From Cytobacillus suaedae (GTDB lineage Bacteria > Bacillota > Bacilli > Bacillales > Bacillaceae_L), in contig CP063163.1 of assembly GCA_014960805.1 (NCBI GenBank), forward strand, positions 2,188,001 to 2,252,000: 64,000 nt of DNA, written 5' to 3'. The notes beneath the pieces are model-generated. The model was given only the letters and a program-made list of their open reading frames with translations. It ran no database searches and was not told the DNA's origin. Of the stretch, positions 53,236 through 62,574 are shown in pieces. Both the position numbers and the translations under genes were made by a program. Each line of letters opens with the position of its first letter. Position 1 is the first letter of the stretch.

Positions 53236-53319
53236 TTAAGAATTTATGACCTAAAAACGTAAGAATTTCTTAAAAATATGTCTATTTTAGGAATTGTTTT
53301 TTATTTTTATTAAGAATTT
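53236..53319 (-). promoter_or_regulatory. TAAGAATTT repeats ahead of the glycosyltransferase operon
   Basis: TAAGAATTT at 53237-53245, 53260-53268 and 53311-53319, the middle copy extended to AAGAATTTCTTAA (53261-53273). The same AAGAATTTCTTAA lies upstream of the response regulator gene at 56423. The remaining 200 bp of this gap show only AT-rich sequence and the kinase terminator. Confidence 0.5.
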
Positions 53320-53406
53320 AACATATAATTTATCGTTTTACAATAATAATTTATTTAATTTAAAGTTACTTTTATTGTTTATATAGTGCAATTTCAAACC
53401 AAAATA

Positions 53407-53436
53407 AAAGTCCTTCATCTTTAAATGAAGGACTTT
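53407..53436 (-). terminator. terminator of the two-component operon
   Basis: AAAGTCCTTCAT and ATGAAGGACTTT arms with T-rich tail. Confidence 0.85.
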
Positions 53437-53445
53437 AATAGAAAC

Positions 53446-55659
53446 TTATTTACCTACTTTAGCTAGAATAACTGTTACTTTAAATAAATCTCCATCCACT
53501 TCTATATCTAGGCTGCCATCGTGTAAATCTATAATCGATTTAGCGATTGCTAGACCAAGACCAGAACCTTCTGTGTGGCGTGATTCATCTCCTCGTTTAA
53601 AACGCTCAAATAATTCATCAATATTTTCACTTAGTTCATATTTCGTTACATTTTTAAAGGTAATTTTAACTTGATCTTCTTCTTCATTAATTGTGATATA
53701 AGCACGAGTATTTTCCAATGAATATTTAATAATGTTGCCGAGTAAATTCTCAAATACCCGCGAAATCTTTTGACCATCGACATAAGTATAAACTGGATTA
53801 TCTGGCTTTGTAATTCGGAATTGCATGTTCATCTCCTGGATTTCTTCCTGATATTCAGCAAGTGACTGATGAAATAATTCAACGATATTCACTTTTGATC
53901 TCGTCAATTCTATTGCTCCACTTGCCATCTTAGATGCTTCAAACAAATCATCAATTAGCACCTTTAGTCGTTTAGACTTGCGGTCAATGATTTCAACATA
54001 AGACGTACGCTCATCTTCTGTTAGATTAACATTCTTAAGTAACTCAGTATACGTAATAATTGACGTTAATGGTGTTCGCAAGTCATGACTAACATTTGTA
54101 ATTAGCTCAGTTTTTAATCTCTCACTTTTCGCTTGTTCATTTTGAGAGATTTTAACTCCATATTTCATCGCATTAATGGTCCTTGCAAGATCGGCTAATG
54201 GTGACTTCCCTTTTGCATTTAAATCAGGTTCAAACCTTCCATCCGCCAATGCTTTCGCGTTTGTTAAAATCTTGTTAAAATAACCGATTTTTTTCACAAT
54301 CAGAATAAAAAGTGGTAGGCCAATAATAAACAATGCAGGAAGCACTAATACCAGTACCTCTTCCTCAATAGCAGAAAGACCAAACCCTAATCCAAATAGA
54401 AAGTAAACAGTCAAAATCAAGAATATCTGAGTACTGACTTTTCGATTCGAAAAGGCATTGCTAAACATCTTTATAGTTCTTGCTAAAACTGTATTTCTCC
54501 AGTTTCCGTCATTAGAAGAAATACTTTTTACTCTAGTATTGAAGTAAATTGCTTGAATAATCGTTATTCCTATGAAAATCGATAGCCAAAACATCATAAG
54601 TAGAAAGTCATCTACCTGAAAACGATAATAGAGATGAGATGTACCAGAAATGATGCCTAAAGATATGATTATTGAAAGGCCTAACAGAATAATTGCTATA
54701 TCAAAAGGCAGTTTGTTATAAGCACTTTGCCACTTTTTTGGAGCAATTTTGGATAGACTGCCTGTTCTTCTACCAATGTAAACACTGGCTACTAATGCAA
54801 TCAGAGATCCAAGTGTGTATATCCAGAAGGTAATTCTTTCATTGCCATAACTGTGGTAATCTAACATAACCATGTTTGTTACAGGAGCATTTTTGCTAAC
54901 TCCTATTTTTCCTTCATACAAATCATTATATCTAGTATTATCACCAATTACTTCTTGGTATCCCCAAACTAGTAATTCTGAATCAAGATTAAGTAAATGA
55001 TTATCTTTGTTAGGATAGCTCTGGACGTAATGCATTGTTTTTTCATTTATCAAATCTTCCGCTTTTGAAATAGGTTGAGTTAGGACGTTTGTGAATACTT
55101 CACCCGTATTTGTATTTTTTAAATAATATACAAAAGCATCTTCATACGTCTCATATGTTCCTTTAAATTGTTCTAATTCATTAAAATATTGGTTTATTTT
55201 TTCTTCTTTCTCATTTTTTAAAATAGACTTAACGTACTCGTCGTCTTCAAAGACTTTTGTTATTTCCTCAATTTTTTCATCTCGTTCTTTTACATAAAGC
55301 TTTTCTATTTTAGGGTTATTGTTTGTTTTAGCTTCCTCAATTTTATAGCTATATTCTTGCTCAATGCTAACAATTTGACCCGCTAAATTTACTCCATATC
55401 TACTACGATATTCCTCCATTTCTTGTTGGGAAACAACTATGTTTTGTTTCATCTCTTCAATAGATTGGTATGAGATATCGAAAGCATTAATATATTTTGT
55501 GTAATCTTGTATTGTACGTTCAAATTGTGACGTTTTAAAGTAATTAGGTTCTAGATAATCTTTCTCGTTGAATATCGCGGTAACAAAACCACTTAAACCG
55601 AAGGAAATTAATACGAGCAAACCAACGATGACGATTCTATCTTTCCATTTTGTATCCAA
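53446..55659 (-). CDS. sensor histidine kinase
   Basis: 737 residues: an N-terminal membrane helix, a large extracellular region (about 30-250) with long charged helices, then six further membrane helices (about 270-460), a HAMP-like linker, HisKA domain with NVSHDLRTPLTS near 525 and HATPase domain (N-box NLLGNIIKYS near 635, G-box GSGLGLAIAKS near 700). Autophosphorylates and passes phosphate to the response regulator encoded just upstream, with which it overlaps by 23 nt. The multi-helix sensor region resembles kinases that respond to envelope stress. Confidence 0.9.
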   Translation of the reverse strand: MDTKWKDRIVIVGLLVLISFGLSGFVTAIFNEKDYLEPNYFKTSQFERTIQDYTKYINAFDISYQSIEEMKQNIVVSQQEMEEYRSRYGVNLAGQIVSIEQEYSYKIEEAKTNNNPKIEKLYVKERDEKIEEITKVFEDDEYVKSILKNEKEEKINQYFNELEQFKGTYETYEDAFVYYLKNTNTGEVFTNVLTQPISKAEDLINEKTMHYVQSYPNKDNHLLNLDSELLVWGYQEVIGDNTRYNDLYEGKIGVSKNAPVTNMVMLDYHSYGNERITFWIYTLGSLIALVASVYIGRRTGSLSKIAPKKWQSAYNKLPFDIAIILLGLSIIISLGIISGTSHLYYRFQVDDFLLMMFWLSIFIGITIIQAIYFNTRVKSISSNDGNWRNTVLARTIKMFSNAFSNRKVSTQIFLILTVYFLFGLGFGLSAIEEEVLVLVLPALFIIGLPLFILIVKKIGYFNKILTNAKALADGRFEPDLNAKGKSPLADLARTINAMKYGVKISQNEQAKSERLKTELITNVSHDLRTPLTSIITYTELLKNVNLTEDERTSYVEIIDRKSKRLKVLIDDLFEASKMASGAIELTRSKVNIVELFHQSLAEYQEEIQEMNMQFRITKPDNPVYTYVDGQKISRVFENLLGNIIKYSLENTRAYITINEEEDQVKITFKNVTKYELSENIDELFERFKRGDESRHTEGSGLGLAIAKSIIDLHDGSLDIEVDGDLFKVTVILAKVGK

Positions 55660-56329
55660 TTCCCCACACCACCTTTAAAAATCTAGGATTTTTTCGATCA
55701 ATTTCAATTTTTTCACGTATTCTACGGATATGAACGGTTACCGTATTTTCAGCATTATAACAAGGTTCATTCCAAACTCTCTCATAAATTTCAGAAATTG
55801 AAAATACACGTCCAGCATTAATCATTAGTAGTTCAACTATTTTAAATTCGGTAGGAGTTAATTTAACCGACTCACCATATAAAGTGACTTCCTTTGCTTC
55901 TTGGTCAATTGTTAAACCATTTAGACTAATCGTCTTGTTTGTTGTTTTAAATGGCCCTAATGTTACATACCTTCTTAGTTGTGACTTAACCCTTGCGATG
56001 AGTTCCAATGGATTAAAAGGCTTCGTAATATAATCATCCGCTCCTACCTGTAAACCTAAGATTTTATCGGTATCTTCACTTTTTGCACTTAGAATAATGA
56101 TCGGTATATTCTTTTGTTCACGAATCTTGAATGTAGCTGAAATTCCATCCATTCTAGGCATCATAATATCTAATAGAATTAAGTGAACCTCATGTTCATT
56201 TAAACAGTCAAGCGCATCAATCCCATCCTTTGCCTTAATTACTTTCATACCTTCATTTTTTAAATAGATTTCAATTCCATCACGTATCTCTTTGTCATCA
56301 TCAACAACTAGAACTGTATACTGAGTCAT
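55637..56329 (-). CDS. OmpR-family response regulator
   Basis: 230 residues. Receiver domain with acidic pocket Asp10-Asp11-Asp12 region, phosphoacceptor Asp54 (LLDIMMPRMDG), Thr/Ser and Lys near 103 (TKPFNP); C-terminal winged helix from about 135 (SVKLTPTEFKIVELL, then VWNEPCYNAENTVTVHIRRI). Cognate partner is the kinase downstream. AAGAATTTCTTAA lies 94 bp upstream, a candidate own-binding site. Confidence 0.92.
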   Translation of the reverse strand: MTQYTVLVVDDDKEIRDGIEIYLKNEGMKVIKAKDGIDALDCLNEHEVHLILLDIMMPRMDGISATFKIREQKNIPIIILSAKSEDTDKILGLQVGADDYITKPFNPLELIARVKSQLRRYVTLGPFKTTNKTISLNGLTIDQEAKEVTLYGESVKLTPTEFKIVELLMINAGRVFSISEIYERVWNEPCYNAENTVTVHIRRIREKIEIDRKNPRFLKVVWGIGYKMER

Positions 56330-56394
56330 TGCACACCTCCGTTTCCATCTTTGTGAACTAATTTCACTTGGAATGGTTTTAGTATAAACAATAG

Positions 56395-56436
56395 TTCTTA
56401 AGCAAATAGTACCGAAAAAATGAAGAATTTCTTAAG
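56395..56436 (-). promoter_or_regulatory. AAGAATTTCTTAAG box upstream of the response regulator
   Basis: AAGAATTTCTTAAG at 56423-56436 and a second half TTCTTAAG at 56395-56402. It shares 13 identical bases with the box at 53261-53273 ahead of the neighbouring lipid operon. Confidence 0.5.
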
Positions 56437-56504
56437 ATTTATAGAAAAATAATGTATTAATCAAACGTTACTATCTTATCTAGTAAAATTTTACCTCAAA
56501 AATA

Positions 56505-56543
56505 AAAAAAAGCGACAACCTTTTAATCGGGTTATCGCCTTAT
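56505..56543 (-). terminator. intrinsic terminator
   Basis: GCGATAACCC and GGTTGTCGC arms on the minus strand with T7 tail, after the small gene at 56586. Confidence 0.75.
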
Positions 56544-56585
56544 TGTATACTATGGTTATTGATTTTTTAACCTATTTTCTACTTA

Positions 56586-56720
56586 TTACTTTTTCTTACG
56601 TACATTATCATTCGGTGAATCCCCAGTTCCATCTTTTGCATCACTATTAGGTGTTCCAAAGATTTGATTGTCCTTCGTTACTTTTGCGCCTTCTAAGAAT
56701 TTTTCCTTTGTCTTCTTCAT
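56586..56720 (-). CDS. small polar protein, unknown
   Basis: 44 residues starting MKKTKEKFLEGAKVTKDNQI and ending SPNDNVRKKK, behind an AGGAG site. Highly charged, without hydrophobic segments, of the kind found among small acid-soluble or spore-associated Bacillus proteins, although no SASP signature is present. Function unknown. Confidence 0.65.
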   Translation of the reverse strand: MKKTKEKFLEGAKVTKDNQIFGTPNSDAKDGTGDSPNDNVRKKK

Positions 56721-56749
56721 GTCATTCATCTCCTGTTTCTGTATGTAGA

Positions 56750-56917
56750 TTATTTTGTTCGATTTTTACTTTCTTGGACTCCTACAATAACCTCTCCAAT
56801 TTTAGGAGGACTAACTAGATTTGATTCTTCTCTACCCTTTTCAAATCCAGGCTGTGTTGAACCTGTTGACATGAGTGGTTGTTCAACAAGGTCTGGAGTT
56901 TTATTGTTGTTGGGCAT
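56750..56917 (-). CDS. small protein, unknown
   Basis: 55 residues from the ATG after AAAGGGGAG (MPNNNKTPDLVEQPLMSTGS). Polar, no membrane segment; resembles small spore proteins in composition. The longer reading to 56980 begins before the ribosome binding site and is rejected. Separated from the 56586 gene by 29 nt, perhaps one transcript. Confidence 0.6.
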   Translation of the reverse strand: MPNNNKTPDLVEQPLMSTGSTQPGFEKGREESNLVSPPKIGEVIVGVQESKNRTK

Positions 56918-57068
56918 ACAATCTCCCCTTTCTACAATTACTATTTTTCGCTTGTGATTTAAGGAATATACAAAATTCAAGTTGGATTGTTTTAGTTGGA
57001 AATAAGTGAATAAAAAATGAGGTAAAAAGAAATATTGTAGAGAGACATTTAATGAAGGGGTGCGTTAG

Positions 57069-57212
57069 ATGGAGAAAAAAAATCATGCCGAAAATAAAAT
57101 AATGTTCATAACCAATGCAGCATATGATGAGCTTCATAAAAAGAAAAAGCATGAGACCGAATATGCCGAAGAGATGTTTTATAAATATGACTGCCAGGAT
57201 GAAGATTGTTAA
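57069..57212 (+). CDS. small charged protein with C-terminal cysteines
   Basis: 47 residues from ATG 57069 with GAAGGGG 7 nt upstream. N-terminus MEKKNHAENKIMFITNAAYD, a Lys/Glu-rich helix, and the tail YKYDCQDEDC with two Cys and several acids, which could bind metal. I do not recognise a family. Followed by a shared hairpin at 57250. Confidence 0.6.
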   Translation: MEKKNHAENKIMFITNAAYDELHKKKKHETEYAEEMFYKYDCQDEDC

Positions 57213-57249
57213 ACCAGTAAAGTGAAATCCCATTTTGATTCACAAACAA

Positions 57250-57292
57250 CATAAAAGCAAACCCTAACTTGTATAGAGTTTGCTTTTATGTT
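57250..57292. terminator. bidirectional terminator
   Basis: AAAAGCAAAC and GTTTGCTTTT arms with a 15-nt loop, between convergent genes. Confidence 0.75.
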
Positions 57293-57293
57293 T

Positions 57294-58301
57294 TTATTTT
57301 CCCTCAACAACTTCTTTTAAAATTTCATATGAACGCTTTTGTTTAGCAGTATCAAAGATATAAGACACCGCCATTAGTTCATCTACATTGTATTTCTCTT
57401 GAAAATTGGTTAACTGATTACGAATGGAATCTTTACTTCCTAATAAAGTTACACTTGTCATTGATGATGCCATTAACTCTTCATGCTCTGTCCATATACC
57501 TTCCATACTATCAACTGGAGGCTGCATTGGTCTTGAAGTTCCACGAACAACGTTTAGGAAAAACTGCTGCATTGTCGTAATTTCACGTCTAGCTTCTTCA
57601 TCATTATCAGTAGCAATCACATTCAAACATATCATCATATATGGCTTATCTAGGTATTCAGAAGGTTGAAATCTACTTCGGTAAATCGAAATTGCTTCCT
57701 CCATATATCTTGGTGCAAAGTGGGAAGCAAATGCATAAGGTAATCCTAATTTTGCAGCTAGATAAGCTGAATCCGTAGAAGATCCTAAAATATAAATTGG
57801 TATATTTGTTCCAACACCTGGATAGGCTTTTACATTTGTTTGCCGTTCAAGCGGACCAAAGTATTTTAGTAATTCATTCACATCTTCAGGAAAGGTATAG
57901 ACTGAATCATGCTTCGAACGTCTTAATGCACTAGCTGTTGTCATATCTGTCCCTGGTGCACGACCTAAACCTAGGTCTACGCGATTTGGGTAAATCGTAG
58001 CCATTGTGCCAAATTGTTCTGCAACTACGAGTGGAGAATGGTTAGGGAGCATAATTCCTCCAGAACCTACACGAATTGTTTTGGTATGTTCTAATGTATG
58101 TTTAATTAATATTGCAGTCGCGGAACTAACCAGTGTTGGCGTATTATGATGTTCAGCAATCCAATAACGTTTGTAGCCCATTTCTTCCGTGGCTTGTGCC
58201 AAATCAACCATCGCGTCAATCGCTTCTTTAGCGTTTTGACCCTCTCGGATAGGAGCTAAATTTAGTACCGAAACGGGAATATTTATATTTGTCATTTTCA
58301 T
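57294..58301 (-). CDS. luciferase-like flavin oxidoreductase (LLM class)
   Basis: 335 residues, bacterial-luciferase-like TIM barrel similar to Bacillus YceB. Typical pieces: [14 protein letters not shown] near 10, [18 protein letters not shown] near 45, [20 protein letters not shown] near 78-97 and [16 protein letters not shown] near 112. These bind reduced flavin and oxidise small organics; there is no own flavin reductase nearby. ATG after AAAGGA. Single gene. Confidence 0.9.
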   Translation of the reverse strand: MKMTNINIPVSVLNLAPIREGQNAKEAIDAMVDLAQATEEMGYKRYWIAEHHNTPTLVSSATAILIKHTLEHTKTIRVGSGGIMLPNHSPLVVAEQFGTMATIYPNRVDLGLGRAPGTDMTTASALRRSKHDSVYTFPEDVNELLKYFGPLERQTNVKAYPGVGTNIPIYILGSSTDSAYLAAKLGLPYAFASHFAPRYMEEAISIYRSRFQPSEYLDKPYMMICLNVIATDNDEEARREITTMQQFFLNVVRGTSRPMQPPVDSMEGIWTEHEELMASSMTSVTLLGSKDSIRNQLTNFQEKYNVDELMAVSYIFDTAKQKRSYEILKEVVEGK

Positions 58302-58629
58302 TGATCCTTTCTTGATGAAGATTTCATAACTATAGTAACAAGTAGGTTAAAGGAAACAAACTTTTATGCTTAAGATGTGATTTTTTGTGGATTTTGAGAC
58401 CTTTATTTCAGACTTTTTATAAAAAAAAATGCATTACGAATGATGTTTATCGGTCTAGTTAAGATATATCTCGTTCAAATCGGGTGATTTTTTCGGTCCC
58501 TAGCGAGTATTTATCGGTCGAACAGGAGTAGATATCGATATCGATCATAGCAGAAAATCCTTATTAAATTTTTCACACAAAAAAGAGTAGGACATTAAAT
58601 CCTACTCGTAAGAAAGTATTTATTACATT
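58302..58629. other. gap of 328 bp without a gene
   Basis: Contains the terminator at 58577-58608 and a short direct repeat TTTATCGGTC (58446 and 58510 area), plus a TATCGATATCGATC stretch. No open frame with a ribosome binding site and no recognisable RNA. Confidence 0.5.
58577..58608 (-). terminator. intrinsic terminator
   Basis: GAGTAGGA and TCCTACTC arms with T6 on the minus strand, after the oligopeptidase gene. Confidence 0.85.
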
Positions 58630-60324
58630 TTATAGTGATTTATCATCAATCGTATTAAGATAAGCTTCAATTTCATCAATGACTGATTTAACACATCCAT
58701 CTTCAAATGGAGAGATTAAATTCGCTTCTTTTACAAGGTCAGTAAATGATTGACTTCCACCTTGTTTACAAAGATGTAAATAGTCTTTCCATGCAACTTC
58801 TGAATTTTCTTGGGTACGTTTCCAGAATTGTAATGCACAAATTTGAGCTAATGTGTAATCAATATAATAGAATGGCACTTTGTAAATGTGTCCTTGTTGC
58901 TGCCAAAACCCACCGTTTTCTAAGAAGTCATTACCTTCATAGTTACGATGCGGAAGGTACTTCTTCTCAATATCTCTCCAGGCGTGTTTACGCTCAGCCG
59001 GTGTAGCCTCTGGATTTGCATATACAAAATGTTGGAATTCATCCACCGCGACACCGTAAGGAATGAACAATACAGCTTCACTTAAATGAGAGAACTTGTA
59101 TTTATCCGTATCTTCTTTGAAGAACAACTCCATCCATGGCCATGCAAAGAACTCCATACTCATTGAATGAATTTCACATGCTTCTAAAGTTGGAAAGCCA
59201 TATTCAGGCACTTCAAATATTCGGCTTTCGAATACTTGAAACGCATGACCTACTTCGTGTTTTAATACACGGACGTCGCCTTTTGTACCATTAAAGTTAG
59301 CAAAAATATACGGTGATTTATGTTTACTAATGTACGTACAGTAGCCCCCACCAGCTTTACCTGATTTACTTAATAGATCCATTAAGTTGTTCTCTACCAT
59401 GTAGGAATAAAACTCATTCGTTTCTGGAGACATTTCCTCATACATTTTCTTCGCTTGTTCAACAATCCATTCAGCATCTCCTTTTGGATCTGGATTGCCT
59501 GTTTTGAAGCTGAAGCTATCATCATAGTATTTAAATGTATCTACACCAATACGTTCTTGTTGCTTTTGTTTTAATTTTGTAGCTAAAGGAACAATGTACT
59601 CTTTTACCTGGTCACGGAATTTAGCTACCATTTCAGCATCATAATCCGTACGAGAAAGTCTTGCATATGCTAATTCTGTAAAAGAAGAAAAACCTAGTTT
59701 CTTCGCAATGCGAGTACGTACTTTTACAAGTTTGTCATATAAATCATCTAATTTATCAGCATGCTCAACGAAAAAGTTGTACTTCGCTTCATTCGATTCT
59801 TTCCTTACAGTTCGATCAGGTGATTGATGATAAGGCGTTAGTTGAGCGAGATTTTTTTCTTCACCGTCAAATGGAATTTTTGCAGAAGCTAATAGATTGA
59901 CATATTCGCTGACTAATTTATTTTCTTCCTGCATGTCTTTTAACACATCTGGTGAGAACGTTTTCAACTGACTGTCAGCTAAAAGAAATAACTGTTTCCC
60001 CCACTTCTCTTCTAACTGAGATCGAAACTGCGATTCTGTAAGTGCTTCGTAATACTTTGTAATTAGTCCCTTATAAGCTGGACCAACTTCATTAAAAAAC
60101 TCTTTTTCTTTTTTATAGAATTCATCAGTTGTATCTATGGTTTGGCGAATTTGAACAATTTGTCTCATGCTCTCAAACTCAGATCTAAGTTCGTTAATTT
60201 CTGCCATGACTTCATCCTGAATCTCAAATGATTCAGACGATTGAAACTTTTCTAGTAGTTGATTAAAGCTTGTCTCTACTTCCTCCATACTAGGTCTAGC
60301 ATATTGATAGTCATTAAAATCCAT
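58630..60324 (-). CDS. M3 family oligoendopeptidase
   Basis: 564 residues of the PepF/thimet-like M3 family. Zinc motif HEVGH near 358-362 with the third ligand Glu in EACEIHSMSMEFF near 385. The upstream helical prolyl-oligopeptidase-F N-domain spans residues about 1-200. Cytosolic endopeptidase for short peptides; length and domain order match the M3B pz-peptidase group. Single gene. Confidence 0.9.
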   Translation of the reverse strand: MDFNDYQYARPSMEEVETSFNQLLEKFQSSESFEIQDEVMAEINELRSEFESMRQIVQIRQTIDTTDEFYKKEKEFFNEVGPAYKGLITKYYEALTESQFRSQLEEKWGKQLFLLADSQLKTFSPDVLKDMQEENKLVSEYVNLLASAKIPFDGEEKNLAQLTPYHQSPDRTVRKESNEAKYNFFVEHADKLDDLYDKLVKVRTRIAKKLGFSSFTELAYARLSRTDYDAEMVAKFRDQVKEYIVPLATKLKQKQQERIGVDTFKYYDDSFSFKTGNPDPKGDAEWIVEQAKKMYEEMSPETNEFYSYMVENNLMDLLSKSGKAGGGYCTYISKHKSPYIFANFNGTKGDVRVLKHEVGHAFQVFESRIFEVPEYGFPTLEACEIHSMSMEFFAWPWMELFFKEDTDKYKFSHLSEAVLFIPYGVAVDEFQHFVYANPEATPAERKHAWRDIEKKYLPHRNYEGNDFLENGGFWQQQGHIYKVPFYYIDYTLAQICALQFWKRTQENSEVAWKDYLHLCKQGGSQSFTDLVKEANLISPFEDGCVKSVIDEIEAYLNTIDDKSL

Positions 60325-60548
60325 GAAAAATCCCCCTTAAACATTTTACAAATTATGTATTATTACTTATTTGACAAGAACATACAAAAACCTTTATTAT
60401 CCATAAAACTTCGCCCCACGAAATAATTGTACCATAAATAGAACAGGATGTAAGAAAAAAGGTTTCTGATTAACAATAATTAGAATTGCTAAACAAAGAA
60501 TGATAAAATTATGGCTCGTATATATTAAAAAAGAAAGGTTTGAAAACC

Positions 60549-60983
60549 ATGGTGTTTAAGATAATTAATGAAGAAAGTGATATACAAAAAGCTTTCGATA
60601 TAAGGAAAGAAGTATTCGTTAAAGAACAAGGTGTACCACTAGCAGATGAATTTGATGAATATGATACTCTTAGTAGCAATTGTAAACACATTCTAGTGTT
60701 TTACAACGATGAACCTGTGGGCACGGGGAGGTTAAGAGTTGTAAATGACTATGGAAAATTAGAAAGAATCTGTATCTTAGAATCCTATCGTAAGTATGGT
60801 CTTGGTAAAACAATAATCAAAGCCCTAGAAGACATTGCATCAGAACAAGACATATCAAAGCTTAAATTGCACGGTCAAACACATGCCGAGGGCTTTTATA
60901 AAAAACTAGGATATCAAACAACTTCAGATATATTTATGGAAGATGGAATTCCGCATATTATAATGGAGAAGAAATTGCAATGA
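60549..60983 (+). CDS. yjcF: GNAT acetyltransferase, YjcF-like
   Basis: 144 residues, close to Bacillus YjcF. The N-terminal strands with VRKEVFVKEQGVPL-like sequence (IRKEVFVKEQGVPLADEFDE), acetyl-CoA loop YRKYGLGKTIIKALE near 88-102 and the C-terminal LHGQTHAEGFYKKLGY near 112-127 are all YjcF hallmarks. Transfers acetyl from acetyl-CoA to an unknown amine. The ATG at 60549 has better spacing from AAAGG than TTG at 60540. Confidence 0.88.
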   Translation: MVFKIINEESDIQKAFDIRKEVFVKEQGVPLADEFDEYDTLSSNCKHILVFYNDEPVGTGRLRVVNDYGKLERICILESYRKYGLGKTIIKALEDIASEQDISKLKLHGQTHAEGFYKKLGYQTTSDIFMEDGIPHIIMEKKLQ

Positions 60984-61001
60984 ACAGATTGGCAATAGTA
61001 A

Positions 61002-61040
61002 GAAGAGGTTCATCCAATCCAGATGTAACCTCTTTATTGT
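61002..61040. terminator. intrinsic terminator
   Basis: AAGAGGTT and AACCTCTT arms with a loop of 17 nt and T-containing tail between convergent genes. Confidence 0.6.
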
Positions 61041-61049
61041 AGTCTATTT

Positions 61050-62402
61050 TTATACCATTTCTACTATAGGCTCTTGAATATTACTCTGTTCCTCATTCTC
61101 ATCCATTGCATCAGGAATGTCTTTTTCCATATTTCTAACTTTAGGTTGTAAATAAATAGCCACCGTAACAATAATAAATAAAAGGCCAGTTACAATAAAT
61201 AATAGTCCAATTCCACGGCCCTCTCCAACTCCAATAATTTGACCAATATTCCCTGCCAGTAATCCACCAGGTGCCATCAAAGGATTAAACACCTTATCTA
61301 CAAGTGGACCAGCCAAAATAATGGCTAATGGAAATAACGAAGTTCCTAGCATTCTCCTAATGGAAAATACCCGTCCTTGAATCTCCGGTTCTACCTTACT
61401 TTGCCAAATTGCCTGACTAGATGAATTTACAAGCGGTATTAAAAATAGGAAGAGCGTAAAACAGGTTGTAATGAATACAATGGACGTTGTAAAACCTGAC
61501 AGAGCAATTAGAATACCTGCGAAAATACAACTAATAAAAACTCCATGAATTCGTTTTTTTGGTCCACCCCATGCACTTACTAAAATACCTCCAAGCAGCA
61601 TTCCAAAACCTGTGATTGATAAAACAATTCCCAGCGTTTGTTCAGATGATAAAGAGATAATCAACGGCTGCAATAAAACATTAATGAATCCTAATAGTAA
61701 ATTGATAACAGCAGAAAAAATTAAGAGCCACTTAAATCCAGGTTGAGCCATAATATAAGTCCAGCCTTCCCTAGCCTCTGTCAAAAACAGCCCCGCATTT
61801 AATTTGGCTTTCTCTTTGACTTCAAGTTCAGGAATTTTAGATATAATTAAAGTTGTAACACCGAATGCAAATGCGATTAAATCAACAGTAATAACTGCAT
61901 GTAATCCATATGAATGAAGAAGAAATCCTGCAACAACTGGACCAAGAATGACAGATACGGACTCGCCGAGTTGGATCATTCCATTAGCACGACCTAGTTG
62001 ATTTTTTGGAACCAGTAGTGAAATCACAGACTGATAGGCTGGCATTAAAAATGTATTAAAAACAGATGCTAACGCTGATGTAAAATAGATGTGCCAGATT
62101 TCTAGACTATTTGACAAAACGAGTACAAGGATGATTACAGTCGATAGTGCTGCTACACTGTTACTAAGAATCATTAATTTTTTCCTTGAAAACCGGTCAA
62201 TGATAACTCCTGCAAAAGGTGATACGAGAATGGTTGGGAGCACAAAAGAGAGTATAATCATCGAGAACTCCGTAACAGATCCCGTTTCTGTTAACACCCA
62301 AAATCCAAGAGCAAACGAAGTTAAACTTGTGCCAATTACTGAAATCAATTGTCCTAACCAAATAAGGGTAAACATTTTAAAACTTTTATTGGTTGTATTC
62401 AT
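61050..62402 (-). CDS. MFS transporter, macrolide-efflux-like
   Basis: 450 residues with 12 helices. The N-terminus (SFKMFTLIWLGQLISVIGTS), loop motif FAGVIIDRFSRKK near 60-72 and the domain order match the MefA/enterobactin-exporter branch of MFS (DHA3). Ends in a hydrophilic acidic tail. Drug specificity cannot be read. Confidence 0.85.
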   Translation of the reverse strand: MNTTNKSFKMFTLIWLGQLISVIGTSLTSFALGFWVLTETGSVTEFSMIILSFVLPTILVSPFAGVIIDRFSRKKLMILSNSVAALSTVIILVLVLSNSLEIWHIYFTSALASVFNTFLMPAYQSVISLLVPKNQLGRANGMIQLGESVSVILGPVVAGFLLHSYGLHAVITVDLIAFAFGVTTLIISKIPELEVKEKAKLNAGLFLTEAREGWTYIMAQPGFKWLLIFSAVINLLLGFINVLLQPLIISLSSEQTLGIVLSITGFGMLLGGILVSAWGGPKKRIHGVFISCIFAGILIALSGFTTSIVFITTCFTLFLFLIPLVNSSSQAIWQSKVEPEIQGRVFSIRRMLGTSLFPLAIILAGPLVDKVFNPLMAPGGLLAGNIGQIIGVGEGRGIGLLFIVTGLLFIIVTVAIYLQPKVRNMEKDIPDAMDENEEQSNIQEPIVEMV

Positions 62403-62529
62403 TGGGTTGATACCTGCCTTTGTTTTATTCGTAATTGTTACCCTTATTATAGAACTGTAAAAATATAGTTTTAACTAGCCTTAGGTTGAATTTAACTTCC
62501 GTCTTGCGACTGAGTAAAAAGAACCTAAA

Positions 62530-62557
62530 AGACCAGAAGGCAACTCCCTCTGGTCTG
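62530..62557 (-). terminator. intrinsic terminator
   Basis: AGACCAGA-GG and CTCTGGTCT arms, followed on the minus strand by TTAGGTTCTTTTT; serves the acetyltransferase-family gene. Confidence 0.65.
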
Positions 62558-62574
62558 AAACTAGAATTGTACTT

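Noticed and set aside
58302-58629. Possible CRISPR or repeat array from TTATCGGTC copies
   Set aside because: Only two short copies with irregular spacing and no cas genes in the window.
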